Positions 1-9,533 are shown, counted from the stretch's first letter. The stretch: 64,000 bases of DNA from Devosia sp. FKR38 (GCF_005222805.1 NZ_STGC01000005.1:1711641-1775640); one strand, 5' to 3'. Numbers and translations: made by a program. The notes: a model not told the origin generated them from the letters alone.

Positions 1-1101
1 CGCCCCTGGACGCCCTCCGTCCCCGCCGCGCCCCTGGCCGCTGGCGACGTGCCGCAGATGGACGTGGCCGATGCCCTGCTCGCCCTGATGGGCAGCCACC
101 AGGTGAGCTCGCGCCGCTGGGTCTATGAGCAGTACGATACCCTGATCCAGGGCAATTCCATGCAGCGCCCCGGCGGCGATGCCGGCGTCATCCGCGTCGA
201 TGGCCACCCCACCAAGGGCCTGGCCTTCACCTCGGACGTCAACCCGCGCTATTGCGAGGCCGATCCCTTCGAGGGCGGCAAGCAGGCCGTGGCCGAAGCC
301 TGGCGCAACCTGACCGCCACCGGCGCCGAGCCGCTGGCCGCCACCGACAATCTCAACTTCGGCAATCCCGAACGCCCCGAAATCATGAGCCAGCTCGTCC
401 ATGCCATCAAGGGCATCGGCGAGGCCTGCAAGGCACTCGATTTCCCCATCGTCTCGGGCAATGTCAGCCTCTACAACGAGACCAACGGCCGCGGCATCCT
501 GCCCACCCCCACCATTGGTGGCGTGGGCCTGCTGCCCGACTGGAGCCAGATGGCCCGCATCGGCTTTGCCGCTGCCAACCAGCCCATCCTGCTGATCGGC
601 GGCCCGGCCGAACGCGGCACGCATCTGGGGCAGTCGATTTATTTGCGCGACCTCTTCGGCCGCCGTGACGGTTCGGCGCCGCATGTTGACCTCGCCGCCG
701 AGCGCAAGGCCGGCGATTTCGTCCGCGGCCTCATCCGCTCGGGCGTCGTCACTGCCTGCCACGATCTCTCCGATGGTGGCCTGGGCGTCGGCCTGGCGGA
801 AATGGCCATTGCCTCGGGCATCGGCGCTGCCGTCACCGGCATTGCCGGCCACGATCCGGTGCTGGAATTCTTCGGCGAGGACCAGGGCCGCTATCTGCTC
901 ACCGTCAACCTCGACCCGCAGGGCGACGCCATCAAGGCACTGTGGGACGAAGCCCGCGACAAGGGCATTGCCTGCGCCTGGATCGGCTCGACCGGCGGCA
1001 CCGATCTGGTGCTCGGCGGCAGCCGCGCTGTCCCGGTCGCCGACCTCAAGGCCGCCCATGAGGGCTGGTTCCCCACCTACATGGATGGTGCGGCGGCATA
1101 G
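1..1101 (+). CDS. purL: Phosphoribosylformylglycinamidine synthase II, C-terminal part (5' truncated by window)
   Basis: This is the C-terminal half, about 366 residues, of PurL. The enzyme makes FGAM from FGAR with ATP and ammonia supplied by PurQ, the fourth step of purine synthesis in the cytoplasm. The frame is open from base 1, so the start lies outside the window; the full family length is about 740 residues. Visible family features are the [13 protein letters not shown] block near bases 335-375 and the HDLSDGG motif near 760-780, both part of the AIRS/PurM-like ATP-grasping fold. The gene ends in TAG with no obvious terminator. The downstream order, a secreted protein then bolA and grxD, resembles the purL-bolA-grxD neighbourhood of many Rhizobiales. 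Confidence 0.96.
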   Translation, partial: RPWTPSVPAAPLAAGDVPQMDVADALLALMGSHQVSSRRWVYEQYDTLIQGNSMQRPGGDAGVIRVDGHPTKGLAFTSDVNPRYCEADPFEGGKQAVAEAWRNLTATGAEPLAATDNLNFGNPERPEIMSQLVHAIKGIGEACKALDFPIVSGNVSLYNETNGRGILPTPTIGGVGLLPDWSQMARIGFAAANQPILLIGGPAERGTHLGQSIYLRDLFGRRDGSAPHVDLAAERKAGDFVRGLIRSGVVTACHDLSDGGLGVGLAEMAIASGIGAAVTGIAGHDPVLEFFGEDQGRYLLTVNLDPQGDAIKALWDEARDKGIACAWIGSTGGTDLVLGGSRAVPVADLKAAHEGWFPTYMDGAAA

Positions 1102-1175
1102 TTCAGCTTCCGCCTTATCTCTGCCGCTCTTTGGAGTGTTCTCATTCCGGGAGCGGCAATCGACTGGAGACGACA

Positions 1176-1742
1176 ATGAACCTGAAACCGGCAATCGGCT
1201 GCCTGGCAGCCATCACTCTGTTTTGCATGCCGGTGGCAGCTCAGGAGCAGACGGTCAATATCACCGGCTCGCCCCTGCCCGATCAGCCCTATACGCTGAT
1301 CTATCCCACCCCCATGATGGCGACCGCCGAGGCCGGTGGTCCGCTGACCATCAACCACCCCGATATTCCGCTGCAGTGCATCCTGACCGTGGTGCCCGCC
1401 GATGATGCAGGCTGGACTGCCGAGGGCGCCCTGGCCGCGCTCGACGATGCCGCCGTCACGCAGGGCTGGTCGGCCACGCTTCCGGGCTTCGCGCTGACCA
1501 ACAAGGCCGTCACCGCCTATCAGAGCAATCCGGCCCTGATGTACGAGGGCACCAGCACCGATTCGCCCCAGGGCGTGCCGCTGACCGTGGTCCACACCGA
1601 GACCGTGGCCGAGGGCAATGGCTATACGCTCGACTGCATCTATGCCACCGAGGCGGCCGCCAATGCCCGCCCGATCGTGGATTACGTGCTGGCCAATTTC
1701 TCCACCCAGCAGGACGCCGAGCCCGTCGCCCCGGCGCAATAG
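1176..1742 (+). CDS. Small secreted protein of unknown function
   Basis: This encodes 188 residues with a clear N-terminal signal peptide (hydrophobic stretch at residues 7-20, cleavage expected after VAA). The ATG at 1176 is preferred over an upstream in-frame ATG because it has GGAGA six bases before it and gives a proper signal peptide. The mature part contains two cysteines (LQC and LDC contexts) that could form one disulfide, and the C-terminus is proline/alanine-rich. I do not recognise a family. It sits between purL and bolA, but nothing in its sequence links it to purine or iron-sulfur metabolism, so a role in the envelope or periplasm is only inferred. Confidence 0.75.
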   Translation: MNLKPAIGCLAAITLFCMPVAAQEQTVNITGSPLPDQPYTLIYPTPMMATAEAGGPLTINHPDIPLQCILTVVPADDAGWTAEGALAALDDAAVTQGWSATLPGFALTNKAVTAYQSNPALMYEGTSTDSPQGVPLTVVHTETVAEGNGYTLDCIYATEAAANARPIVDYVLANFSTQQDAEPVAPAQ

Positions 1743-1828
1743 CGCCCCGCGATATTGAAGCCCTGTCCCCCGCATGCCATATCATGAGCCATGCTGGCAC
1801 TTGGCCGGCGGCGACAAGGAGATGAGCC

Positions 1829-2062
1829 ATGCCCATGGATGCCAGCGAGATCGAACGCCGGATCAAGGCGGCCCTGCCGGACGCCGATATCGAGATTCGC
1901 GACCTGGCCGGTGACGGCGACCATTGGGCCGCCACCGTCAAATCCGAGCAGTTCCGCGGCAAGACCCGCGTGCAGCAGCACAAGCTGGTCTATGAATCGC
2001 TGCAGGGCGATATGGGCGGCGCGCTGCATGCCCTGGCGCTGCAGACCGTCGTGCCGGACTGA
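1829..2062 (+). CDS. BolA/IbaG-family protein
   Basis: This is a 77-residue BolA-fold protein. BolA proteins pair with CGFS monothiol glutaredoxins to bind and pass on a [2Fe-2S] cluster; the partner grxD lies 1.7 kb downstream. The variable loop reads GDGDHW with His32, and the invariant second ligand is His51 in the VQQHKLVY segment. The loop is closer to IbaG/BolA2-type proteins than to E. coli BolA. The ATG at 1829 gives a full-length domain, and an AAGGAG-like site lies just upstream. It is followed after three bases by a small unknown gene, so the two are probably cotranscribed. Confidence 0.92.
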   Translation: MPMDASEIERRIKAALPDADIEIRDLAGDGDHWAATVKSEQFRGKTRVQQHKLVYESLQGDMGGALHALALQTVVPD

Positions 2063-2065
2063 CCC

Positions 2066-2389
2066 ATGTCGCTACGCGACTCGCTGGACCTGATCAGGCT
2101 GGTCAAACCCGAAGCGGGCACCACCGCCCTTGACCACGAGATCGCAGCCGAACGCGCCTCTTCCCTCGGTGCCGCCGAAAAGCGCGTCATCGCGGCCATC
2201 GCCGCGCTGACCGCCCCAGGCGGCGATGCCGACCTTGCCCTCGCCACGGCGCGCAAGGTGGTATGGGAATATTTCGTCCAGCGCGAACTGGTCGGTTTCC
2301 GCCGTCACACCGACGTGATTCAGGCGCTCAATATTCCGCCCCAAGTCCTTGTGGGGCTTGGCGCAATGTCGGGAAAGCCCCGGTCGTGA
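2066..2389 (+). CDS. Small conserved-looking protein of unknown function
   Basis: This encodes 107 residues, predicted mostly helical, soluble, with no signal peptide or membrane segment. It starts three bases after the bolA stop and overlaps the next gene in a GTGA junction, so it belongs to a bolA-centred operon. It contains a LDHEIAAERASSLGAAE-like helix and a C-terminal part that could bind a partner. It resembles the small DUF6665-type proteins I recall from Rhizobiales, but I am not sure of that assignment. No catalytic motif is visible. Confidence 0.7.
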   Translation: MSLRDSLDLIRLVKPEAGTTALDHEIAAERASSLGAAEKRVIAAIAALTAPGGDADLALATARKVVWEYFVQRELVGFRRHTDVIQALNIPPQVLVGLGAMSGKPRS

Positions 2390-3015
2390 CCCGGTCCGTC
2401 TTCTTCGATGTCGATGGCGTGCTGATCCATGGCTATCACGCGCGCGCAGAACGGACGCGGCGCTGGGATGACAACCTGCAAGCCGACATGGGGGTCGATC
2501 CCCAGCGCTTCACCCAGGAATTCATCTTCGACATCTTCGTCAAAAAGGTCGTCACCGGCCAGATGTCGGTGATCGAGGCGCTGGAAAAGCGGCTGCCGTC
2601 GCTAGGCTATCGCGGCTCGCCCATGGCCTTCCACCACTATTGGCTCGAGCATGACAGCGTGCTCAACCAGCCCCTGCTCGACGTGATCGCCCGCCTGCGC
2701 GCGCGCGGCGACATCAAGCTCTACATCGCCACCAATCAGGAGCATCTGCGCGCCAGCTGGCTGTGGTCCCATCTCGGCCTGTCGCAGCTGTTCGACGACA
2801 TGTTCCATTCGGCCCGCGTCGGCGTGCGCAAGCCCGACCCGGCCTATTTCGCCTTCATTGCCGACCGCATCGGCTCGCAGGCTGAACCACCGCTGTTCTT
2901 TGACGATACGCCCAAGGTGATCGACGGCGCCCGGGCCGCCGGCTGGGAGGCGGTGCTGTTCGACACGCTAGAGGATTGCACCAGCCATCCCTGGATCGCG
3001 GCGCGACTCGGCTAG
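2386..3015 (+). CDS. HAD-superfamily hydrolase
   Basis: This is a 209-residue soluble haloacid-dehalogenase-type phosphatase. Motif I is FFDVDGV with the nucleophile Asp8 and the acid/base Asp10, motif II is the Thr in IATNQ, motif III is the Lys in VRKPDP, and motif IV is FFDDT. The substrate cannot be read from the sequence. The GTG at 2386 overlaps the previous stop (GTGA) and puts motif I at residues 6-12, as usual in this family; a longer frame starting at 2263 would lie inside the preceding gene and is rejected. Translational coupling to the preceding gene is likely. Confidence 0.88.
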   Translation: MTRSVFFDVDGVLIHGYHARAERTRRWDDNLQADMGVDPQRFTQEFIFDIFVKKVVTGQMSVIEALEKRLPSLGYRGSPMAFHHYWLEHDSVLNQPLLDVIARLRARGDIKLYIATNQEHLRASWLWSHLGLSQLFDDMFHSARVGVRKPDPAYFAFIADRIGSQAEPPLFFDDTPKVIDGARAAGWEAVLFDTLEDCTSHPWIAARLG

Positions 3016-3081
3016 ACCATTCAGCGCCGGTTCAGCCGCGCCAGACCAGGCTGTTCCATACGCTTTCTTGAGGAGACGCCC

Positions 3082-3633
3082 ATGCTGCAACGCCTGATCC
3101 TGCCCGCCATGCTGATGCTGGCCGCCACTGCCCTGCCCGCCCATGCCGACCAGATCGCCTGCCACGGCAGCGACACCCATTATGTCGTGCTGATCGCGCC
3201 CAGCGAGGACACGCTGGAAACCCGCGTCCTCGCTGGCAAGCGCGCCAACCCCAATGCGCGCATTGATTGCAGCGCCGCCGTCGCGGCGCCCATCAACCTG
3301 ACCGTCCCCGACACCGCCGTCGATTTCCTCGGCCTCTCCGAGCATTTCCTGGTGCTGGGCGAAGAGGGCGATTCCGGCTCGGACATGGTGATCCATGATC
3401 TCGACAGCGGCGCCGAACTGCTGCGGGCTGCGGCCGAGGATGTCTTTGTCGACAGCTCCGGCGCCTATTTCTTTGAGGTGCTCGACACGCCCGCCTCGGC
3501 CAAGCTGTGCCCCGAATATGACGCCATCACTGCCATGGGCATGGCCGCAGCGCTGGCCGAACAACGGGTCTATGACTTTGCCAGCGGCAAGGTGGAAAAG
3601 CTCGAAGGCACCCGCTGCTACGCCCGCGCATGA
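3082..3633 (+). CDS. Secreted protein of unknown function with four cysteines
   Basis: This encodes 183 residues, beginning with a signal peptide (positive start, hydrophobic core at residues 5-17, cleavage after AHA). The mature protein has four cysteines, in ACHG, IDCS, KLCP and TRCY contexts, which suggests two disulfides and a periplasmic or exported location. An AGGAGA site lies eight bases before the ATG. I do not recognise the family. It lies alone between the HAD hydrolase and grxD on the same strand. Confidence 0.75.
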   Translation: MLQRLILPAMLMLAATALPAHADQIACHGSDTHYVVLIAPSEDTLETRVLAGKRANPNARIDCSAAVAAPINLTVPDTAVDFLGLSEHFLVLGEEGDSGSDMVIHDLDSGAELLRAAAEDVFVDSSGAYFFEVLDTPASAKLCPEYDAITAMGMAAALAEQRVYDFASGKVEKLEGTRCYARA

Positions 3634-3733
3634 CATCATCGCGCGCTGCCGATCTCGACAGCGCCCTTGTCCTGCCCTATCTAAGGCGCACCGTACCCCG
3701 GCCCTTGAACCCGGCTAGCAAGAGGTTTGACCC

Positions 3734-4069
3734 ATGACCGACATCAACGCCTTCATCGACGACAAGGTGAAGAACAACGACATCTTCCTGTTCATGAAAG
3801 GCTCGCCGGATTTTCCGCAGTGCGGCTTTTCCGGTCAGGTCGTGCAGATCCTGAACTATCTGGGCGTCGACTATGGCAGCGCCAATGTGCTGGAAAGCGC
3901 CGAGCTGCGCGACGGCATCAAGGCCTATACCAACTGGCCGACCATTCCCCAGCTCTACGTCAAGGGTGAGTTCGTCGGCGGCGCCGATATCGTGCGCGAG
4001 ATGTTCCAGGCCGGCGAGCTGCAGGCCCATCTGCAGAGCGCCGGTATCGAGGTCAAGCAGACCGCCTGA
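3734..4069 (+). CDS. grxD: Monothiol CGFS glutaredoxin
   Basis: This is a 111-residue single-domain monothiol glutaredoxin (Grx4 type). The active site is CGFS with Cys30, the KG at residues 22-23 and the WPTIPQLYV segment contact glutathione, and GGADI closes the fold. CGFS glutaredoxins bind a glutathione-ligated [2Fe-2S] cluster and hand it on, often in a heterodimer with BolA. The bolA gene 1.7 kb upstream makes that pairing likely here. The ATG at 3734 has AGAGG upstream, and a strong terminator follows the gene. Confidence 0.96.
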   Translation: MTDINAFIDDKVKNNDIFLFMKGSPDFPQCGFSGQVVQILNYLGVDYGSANVLESAELRDGIKAYTNWPTIPQLYVKGEFVGGADIVREMFQAGELQAHLQSAGIEVKQTA

Positions 4070-4095
4070 TCGCGCGCAGCTTGATGCAAGAAATT

Positions 4096-4125
4096 ACGCC
4101 GGGCCCTGTGCCCGGCGTTTTGTTT
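4096..4125 (+). terminator. Rho-independent terminator after grxD
   Basis: A perfect 9-bp GC-rich stem (4096-4104 with 4110-4118) with a five-base loop is followed by a T-rich tract. It ends the bolA-grxD transcription unit. Confidence 0.85.
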
Positions 4126-4259
4126 GGCACCAGCACCGGCCAGCGCGCGCAGAGATCGCCACCCCATCAGCGGCGTTGATGACCCTCATTCTGCTTTGTC
4201 GCTTTGCGTGATGATGTCGCAGGCGTAAGTATCGTCGGCCTCATTCTGGATTCTGCGCC

Positions 4260-5477
4260 ATGCCCCAGTCCGTCGTTCGCCCCGCGGTGCCGCTGCTTGT
4301 CCTGATCATCGCCGGCTGCGTCATCGCCGCCATCGGCAATGGTATCCGCACCAGCTTTGGCCTGTTCACCCTGCCGCTGAGCACCGATCTCGGCCTCAGC
4401 CGCGAAGGTTGGGGCATGGCCATGGCCATCCAGAACCTGGCCTGGGGCATTGCCCAGCCCTTTGCCGGCGCCTTTGCCGATCGCGTCGGCACCGGCCGCA
4501 CCGTGGCCCTGGGCGCCGCCATCTATGCGCTGGGCCTGCTGCTGATGGTCATCTCGCCCAATGCCAGCGTCATGGCGTTGACCGCCGGCGTCATCACTGG
4601 CGTGGGCATTGCCATCTGCTCGTTCAGCGTGGTCATGGCCGCGTTCGGCCGCGCCGTGCCGCCCGAAAAGCGCTCGCTGATCTTCGGCGTCGCCACCGCC
4701 GCCTCGTCCTTCGGCCAGTTCGCCTTTGCCCCGATCACCCAGGGCTTCATCAATGCCTTCGGCTGGCAGTCAGCCCTGGTCTATCTGGCCATGGCGCTGC
4801 TGCTGATCATCCCGCTCAGCTATGCCCTGCGCGGCCGCAGCGAAAACACCACCGGCCAGGCCGATATGCCCTTCATGCAGGCCCTGGCCCGCGCCTGGGG
4901 CTATGGCTCCTATCGCCTGCTGGTCATCGGCTTTTTCGTCTGCGGCTTCCACCTGGCCTTCATCAATGTCCACATGCCCGCCTATCTGGTGCAATGCGGG
5001 CTTTCTCCGGAAGTGGGCAGCTGGACCATTGCCGTGATTGGCCTGTTCAACATCGTCGGCTCGCTGCTCTCGGGCTATCTGGGCGGCCGCCTGCCCAAGC
5101 AGATTCTCCTGGCCACCATCTACTTCCTGCGCGCGGTGGCGATTGGCCTGTTCCTGCTTATCCCGGTCAGCGAACTCACCGCCTATACCTTTGCCGCCGC
5201 CATGGGCCTGCTCTGGCTTTCCACCGTGCCGCTGACGGCGGGGCTCGTGGCCATGTTCTTTGGCGCCCGCTATATGGGCATGCTCTATGGCATTGCCTTT
5301 TTCAGCCACCAGCTTGGCTCATTCACCGGCGTCTGGCTGGGCGGTTTCGTCTATGATCTCACCGGGTCCTATAGCCTGGTCTGGTATCTCGGCATCATGC
5401 TGGGCCTCGGCTCAGCGGCGCTGCACCTGCCCATCAATGAGCGTTCGGCGCCCAACTTCGCCCTCAAGCCGGCCTGA
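4260..5477 (+). CDS. MFS transporter, monocarboxylate/NimT-like
   Basis: This encodes 405 residues with about twelve hydrophobic segments in the inner membrane, typical of the major facilitator superfamily. The loop between helices 2 and 3 reads AGAFADRVGTGR, matching the G-x-x-x-D-R-x-G family signature. The N-terminal half (RTSFGLFTLPLS) resembles monocarboxylate/oxalate or CynX-like carriers. The substrate is unknown. It is a single gene with its own upstream gap, and the next MFS gene 127 bases downstream is from a different subfamily, so the two are not duplicates. Confidence 0.85.
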   Translation: MPQSVVRPAVPLLVLIIAGCVIAAIGNGIRTSFGLFTLPLSTDLGLSREGWGMAMAIQNLAWGIAQPFAGAFADRVGTGRTVALGAAIYALGLLLMVISPNASVMALTAGVITGVGIAICSFSVVMAAFGRAVPPEKRSLIFGVATAASSFGQFAFAPITQGFINAFGWQSALVYLAMALLLIIPLSYALRGRSENTTGQADMPFMQALARAWGYGSYRLLVIGFFVCGFHLAFINVHMPAYLVQCGLSPEVGSWTIAVIGLFNIVGSLLSGYLGGRLPKQILLATIYFLRAVAIGLFLLIPVSELTAYTFAAAMGLLWLSTVPLTAGLVAMFFGARYMGMLYGIAFFSHQLGSFTGVWLGGFVYDLTGSYSLVWYLGIMLGLGSAALHLPINERSAPNFALKPA

Positions 5478-5604
5478 CCCACCAGGCCGCTTCTGACCAT
5501 CGCTTTTTGCCGATAGAGCCTTGCCAAAGGCGGATCATGGGTTCATGGTCCGCCTCGCCTTTCCAGCGCCTGCGCCTTGCCGCGGCTCCTACTGAGATTC
5601 ATTC

Positions 5605-6855
5605 ATGTCCAATCATTTCACGCGCGTTCTCTCGCGCACTGAGTTCATTGCCTTGATGGCGGCTCTGATGGCCCTCAATGCCCTGGCCATCGACGTCATG
5701 CTGCCCGCCCTGCCCTACATGGGCGAAGCCCTGGGCATCGCCAGCGAGAACGAGCGCCAATATGTCATTTCGGCCTATATGATCGGCATGGGCACCGCCC
5801 AGCTGGTCTTTGGCCCGCTCACCGACCGCTTCGGCCGCCGCGCGCCCCTGCTCGCCGGCATGGGCCTTTATGTTATTGCCGCCTTTGCCGCTATCTTCGC
5901 CCCCAGCTTTGCCATTCTGCTGGTCCTGCGCGTCATCCAGGGCATGGGCGCCGCCAGCGTGCGCGTCATCGCCACCTCGGCCGTGCGCGACAACTACTCC
6001 GGCCGCGAAATGGCCGAGGTCATGTCGCTGACCTTCATGGTCTTCATGGCCATTCCGATCATTGCGCCCGGCATCGGCCAGATCCTGCTGCTCACCGGCC
6101 CCTGGCAGGCGATCTTCGTCTTCATGGCGCTCCTGGCTTCGGCCTTCTGGCTGTGGACCTTCATCCGCCTGCCCGAGAGCCTGCCGCTCGACAAGCGCCG
6201 CCCGCTCACCTTCAAGGGCGTGTTTGATGGCTTCGTCATCGTCTGCACCAATCGGGTGGCCTTCTCCTATGGCCTGGCCGGCACCTTCCTGTTCGGCGCG
6301 CTGTTCGGCTTCATCAGCTCGTCCCAGCAGATCTATGTCGATATCTATGGCCTGGGCGTCTATTTCCCCGTGGCCTTTGCCGCCATGGCCGCGCTGATGG
6401 CGGTGTCATCCTTCACCAATTCGGTGATCGTGCGCCGCTTCGGCATGCGCCGCCTGTCCCATGGCGCCATGCTGTCCTTCACCTTGGTCAGCGGCGTCTG
6501 GCTGGCCTTTGCCCTCAGTGGCTTCCTGCCGCTGTGGCTGTTCTTCCCGCTGCTGGCCATGATCATGTTCAGCTTCGGCTGGGCGGCCTCCAACATGAAC
6601 TCGCTGTCCATGGAGCCCCTGGGCGCCGTGGCCGGCACCGCCTCGGCGGTCTTCGGCTTTATCCAGACCGTGGGCGGCGCCGTCATCGGCGGCTTCATCG
6701 GCCAGCAGTTCAATGGCACCACCGTGCCGGCTGCGGCGGGCTATTTCACCATGGGCCTGCTCTCGCTGATCTTCATCCTGATCGCCGAGAATGGGCGCCT
6801 GTTCGGCGTGGGCGAGAAATACGTCCACACCGAATCCGCCCCCGCCGCGCACTAA
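5605..6855 (+). CDS. Bcr/CflA-family drug-resistance MFS transporter
   Basis: This encodes 416 residues and twelve predicted membrane helices. Helix 1 reads [10 protein letters not shown] and the 2-3 loop [11 protein letters not shown], both characteristic of the DHA1 Bcr/CflA group, followed by the motif C-like APGIGQ in helix 5. Members are proton-driven exporters of bicyclomycin, chloramphenicol or sulfonamides, and some export cysteine. The exact substrate here is not readable. Its TAA stop overlaps the TAG of the convergent clpP gene. Confidence 0.88.
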   Translation: MSNHFTRVLSRTEFIALMAALMALNALAIDVMLPALPYMGEALGIASENERQYVISAYMIGMGTAQLVFGPLTDRFGRRAPLLAGMGLYVIAAFAAIFAPSFAILLVLRVIQGMGAASVRVIATSAVRDNYSGREMAEVMSLTFMVFMAIPIIAPGIGQILLLTGPWQAIFVFMALLASAFWLWTFIRLPESLPLDKRRPLTFKGVFDGFVIVCTNRVAFSYGLAGTFLFGALFGFISSSQQIYVDIYGLGVYFPVAFAAMAALMAVSSFTNSVIVRRFGMRRLSHGAMLSFTLVSGVWLAFALSGFLPLWLFFPLLAMIMFSFGWAASNMNSLSMEPLGAVAGTASAVFGFIQTVGGAVIGGFIGQQFNGTTVPAAAGYFTMGLLSLIFILIAENGRLFGVGEKYVHTESAPAAH

Positions 6856-7481
6856 TCAGAGTCGGGGCGCGCCAGCGCCTCGATCTCCCCGCGGTCGCGA
6901 TACACATGGTCGACCAGGCCCCAGGTCCGGGCCTGTTCGGGCGTCATGAAATTATCCCGCTCCAGCGCCGCCTCCACTTCCTCATAGCTGCGCCCGCAAT
7001 GCTTGGCATAAAGCGTATGCATGCGCCGCTTCAGCCGCTCGCTCTCCTGCGCATGGATCATGATGTCGGTGACCTTGCCCTGATAGCCGCCGCTGGGCTG
7101 GTGCAGCATGATCGAAGCATTGGGCAGGCACACCCGCATGCCCGGCGCCCCGGCCATCAACAGGAATGATCCCGCCGACATCGCCATGCCCATGCACAGC
7201 GTGCCCACAGGCGCCTTGATGAACTGCATGGTGTCATACATGGCCAGCGCTGCCGTCACCACGCCACCGGGCGAGTTGATGTAGAGCGAGATTTCCTTGC
7301 TGGGATTTTCCGCCTCGAGGAACAGCAGCTGCGCACAAACCAGCGCCGCCATAGTGTCCTCGATCTCCCCATTCACGAAGATGATCCGCTCGCGCAGCAG
7401 CCGCGAATAGATGTCGAATGAGCGCTCGCCGCGGCTCGACTGTTCCACCACCATAGGGACGAGTTGCATCATGTCGCGCAT
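6852..7481 (-). CDS. ATP-dependent Clp protease proteolytic subunit (extra ClpP paralogue)
   Basis: This encodes 209 residues of a ClpP-fold serine peptidase. The catalytic triad is complete: Ser102 in GMAMSAGS, His127 in SIMLHQP and Asp176 in ERDNF, with spacing equal to E. coli ClpP. The oligomer/substrate motif NSPGG is at residues 69-73. The nucleophile loop GMAMSAG differs from the usual GQAASMG, so this is probably a secondary paralogue and not the main ClpP beside clpX. The start at 7481 was chosen for its GGAGG seven bases upstream; an in-frame ATG at 7502 has none. No Clp ATPase gene is adjacent. Confidence 0.9.
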   Translation of the reverse strand: MRDMMQLVPMVVEQSSRGERSFDIYSRLLRERIIFVNGEIEDTMAALVCAQLLFLEAENPSKEISLYINSPGGVVTAALAMYDTMQFIKAPVGTLCMGMAMSAGSFLLMAGAPGMRVCLPNASIMLHQPSGGYQGKVTDIMIHAQESERLKRRMHTLYAKHCGRSYEEVEAALERDNFMTPEQARTWGLVDHVYRDRGEIEALARPDSD

Positions 7482-7518
7482 CGGCGAACCTCCGTTCAGC
7501 ATTGAAGTGATTCAGGTT

Positions 7519-7857
7519 TTAGGCGGCCAGCATCAGCGCCGGGGCGCCATTGCTATTGGCCGCCACCGGCAGCGCCAGCGGCGCATGGGTCAGGCGAAAC
7601 CAGGTGCCGCCATCGCTGGTCGGCGTCAGCTCGAAGGTGACAAGGCTCTCCTCGGCCCCCACCACCGCCCCGGCGCCGCTTTCGCGCCAGCGATAGGTGA
7701 GGCTGCGGTTTTCCTCCGCTGTCACCACCGAGAGGTCCAGCTCCTCGGTCGGCCGTAGCCAGCGCTTGAGATATTCGGGGATCGTCAGCGCCCGCCACAC
7801 TTTTTCGGGCGGCGCGTCGAGCGCACATTCAAACACCAGCGCATCTGTCGGCATCAT
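7519..7857 (-). CDS. SRPBCC (AHSA1-like) domain protein
   Basis: This encodes 112 residues of the SRPBCC/START-like fold. The beginning FECALDAPPEKVWRAL and the TIPEYLKRWLRP helix are typical of AHSA1 proteins, which bind hydrophobic ligands in a central pocket. The start codon overlaps the stop of the upstream ArsR gene (ATGA), so translation is coupled. ArsR-SRPBCC pairs of this kind are common, and the ArsR protein probably controls both genes. The ligand is unknown. Confidence 0.85.
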   Translation of the reverse strand: MMPTDALVFECALDAPPEKVWRALTIPEYLKRWLRPTEELDLSVVTAEENRSLTYRWRESGAGAVVGAEESLVTFELTPTSDGGTWFRLTHAPLALPVAANSNGAPALMLAA

Positions 7858-8168
7858 TGATCCATCTCCCTGAGCAGATCCCGCAGGTTGTCGATGCGCG
7901 CCGGCCAGAAGGCCTCGTATTTGGCCAGCCAAGCGTGCAGCGGCGCCAGGCCCTCGGGCGCCACGCGGTAATGCGCATAGCGCCCCTCGCGCCGCTCGCT
8001 GATCAGCCCTGCCCCGCGCAGCACCGCCAGATGCTGGCTCATCGCCGGCTGGCTGATGGCAAAGCCCTCGCGCAGTTCCGTCGCCGTCATTTCCGCCGCA
8101 GCCAGCTTTTCCAGCACCGCGCGGCGCGTCGGATCGGCCAGCACCTTGAAGATATCTGTCTCGCTCAT
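7854..8168 (-). CDS. ArsR-family winged-helix transcriptional regulator
   Basis: This encodes 104 residues of an ArsR/SmtB helix-turn-helix protein. The DNA-binding region runs from FKVLADPTRRAVLEKL to SQPAMSQHLAVLRGAGL, followed by the wing RREGRYAHYRV. No cysteine-rich metal site is visible, so it is more likely a non-metal sensor of the type that precedes SRPBCC genes. The ATG at 8168 removes an implausible 12-residue extension. It is translationally coupled to the SRPBCC gene and probably autoregulated. Confidence 0.9.
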   Translation of the reverse strand: MSETDIFKVLADPTRRAVLEKLAAAEMTATELREGFAISQPAMSQHLAVLRGAGLISERREGRYAHYRVAPEGLAPLHAWLAKYEAFWPARIDNLRDLLREMDQ

Positions 8169-8333
8169 GGCTTCACATAAGCACAGACTTATGAGTCGTG
8201 GCAATGGCCTTTGCGCCCCTGTCCCGTCCCATCAATTTTGATGATGGAACCCATTCATCCAAGTGTCTTGATCCCCGCCCCTAACTCCCGTCTGATGGCC
8301 AAAGCCCTTCCCCGCTCAACATCGAGCCCGCCC

Positions 8334-9533
8334 ATGCCCATCACCACCGGCCGCCCCTATCTTGCCATTCCGGGGCCGTCCGTCTCGCCCGAGCGCGTGC
8401 TGTCGGCCATGCACCGCAGCGCCCCCAATATCTATGAGGGCGAGATTGTTGATCTGACCCACACCATCATCCCCGATCTCAGGCGTGTGGCCGAAACCAG
8501 CCAGCATGTGGCCATCTATATCGCCAATGGCCATGGCGCCTGGGAGGCGGCCAATTGCAACATGTTCTCGCGTGGCGACAAGGCGCTGCTGGCCGCCACC
8601 GGCCGCTTCGGCCATGGCTGGGCCGAGTCGCTCAAGCGCATGGGCGTGGATGTCGAGATCATCGATTTCGGCAAGTCGCGCCCCGCCGATCCGCAGGCCA
8701 TTGCCGATGCCCTGGCCGCCGACACGGCCCAGGCCATCAAGGCCGTGCTGGTCACCCATGTCGACACCGCCTCGAGCGCCCGCAATGACCTCGCGGCCAT
8801 CCGCGCCGCCATCGACAGCACCGGCCACCCCGCCCTCCTGGCCGTCGACGCCATCGCCTCGCTCGGCTGCGACGAGCTGCGCATGGATGCCTGGGGCGTC
8901 GACGTGCTGGTCGGCGCCAGCCAGAAGGGGCTGATGCTGCCGCCCGGCCTGGGCTTTGTCTGGTTCTCCGACAAGGCGCTCGAGGTCAGCCGCACGGCCG
9001 ACCTCGTCACCCCCTATTGGGACTGGAAGCCGCGCGGCCTCGGCACCGAGTTCTGGCAATTCTTCGGCGGCACCGCCCCGACGCACCATCTCTATGGCCT
9101 GCGCGAAGCCCTGACCATGATCCTGGATGAAGAAGGCCTGCCCCAGGTCTGGGCCCGCCACCAGCGCCTCGCCCGCGCCGTCTGGGCCGCCTTTGACGCC
9201 TGGGGCCAGGGCAGCGCCATTGCGCTGAACGTCGCCGACCCCGCGTCACGCGGCTGGTCGGTCACCGCCGCCACCATTCCCGACGGCGGCGCCGGCGCCC
9301 TGCGCCGCTGGCTCGAGGAGCAAGCCGGCGTCACCCTGGGCATTGGCCTAGGCATGGCGGCCCCCAGCGAACCCGCCTATCAGGATTTCCTGCGCGTCGG
9401 CCACATGGGCCACGTCAACGCCCACATGACGCTGGGCGTATTGGCCACCATGGAAGCGGGCCTGCACGCGCTGGGCATTCCCCACGGCCCCGGTGCGGTC
9501 GAAGCGGCGGCTGGGGCTTTCGCTCGGCCCTGA
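8334..9533 (+). CDS. Class V PLP-dependent aminotransferase (alanine/serine-glyoxylate type)
   Basis: This encodes 399 residues of fold-type I class V aminotransferase. The N-terminus GRPYLAIPGPS and the NGHGAWEAAN block match alanine-glyoxylate and serine-glyoxylate aminotransferases, the latter belonging to the serine cycle. The PLP aspartate lies in LAVDAIASLG and the Schiff-base lysine in GASQKGLMLPPG. The C-terminal HMGHVNAHM segment is also family-typical. The ATG at 8334 gives the usual length; the open frame extends upstream without homology-like sequence. It is a single gene, so the donor amino acid cannot be inferred from context. Confidence 0.9.
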   Translation: MPITTGRPYLAIPGPSVSPERVLSAMHRSAPNIYEGEIVDLTHTIIPDLRRVAETSQHVAIYIANGHGAWEAANCNMFSRGDKALLAATGRFGHGWAESLKRMGVDVEIIDFGKSRPADPQAIADALAADTAQAIKAVLVTHVDTASSARNDLAAIRAAIDSTGHPALLAVDAIASLGCDELRMDAWGVDVLVGASQKGLMLPPGLGFVWFSDKALEVSRTADLVTPYWDWKPRGLGTEFWQFFGGTAPTHHLYGLREALTMILDEEGLPQVWARHQRLARAVWAAFDAWGQGSAIALNVADPASRGWSVTAATIPDGGAGALRRWLEEQAGVTLGIGLGMAAPSEPAYQDFLRVGHMGHVNAHMTLGVLATMEAGLHALGIPHGPGAVEAAAGAFARP

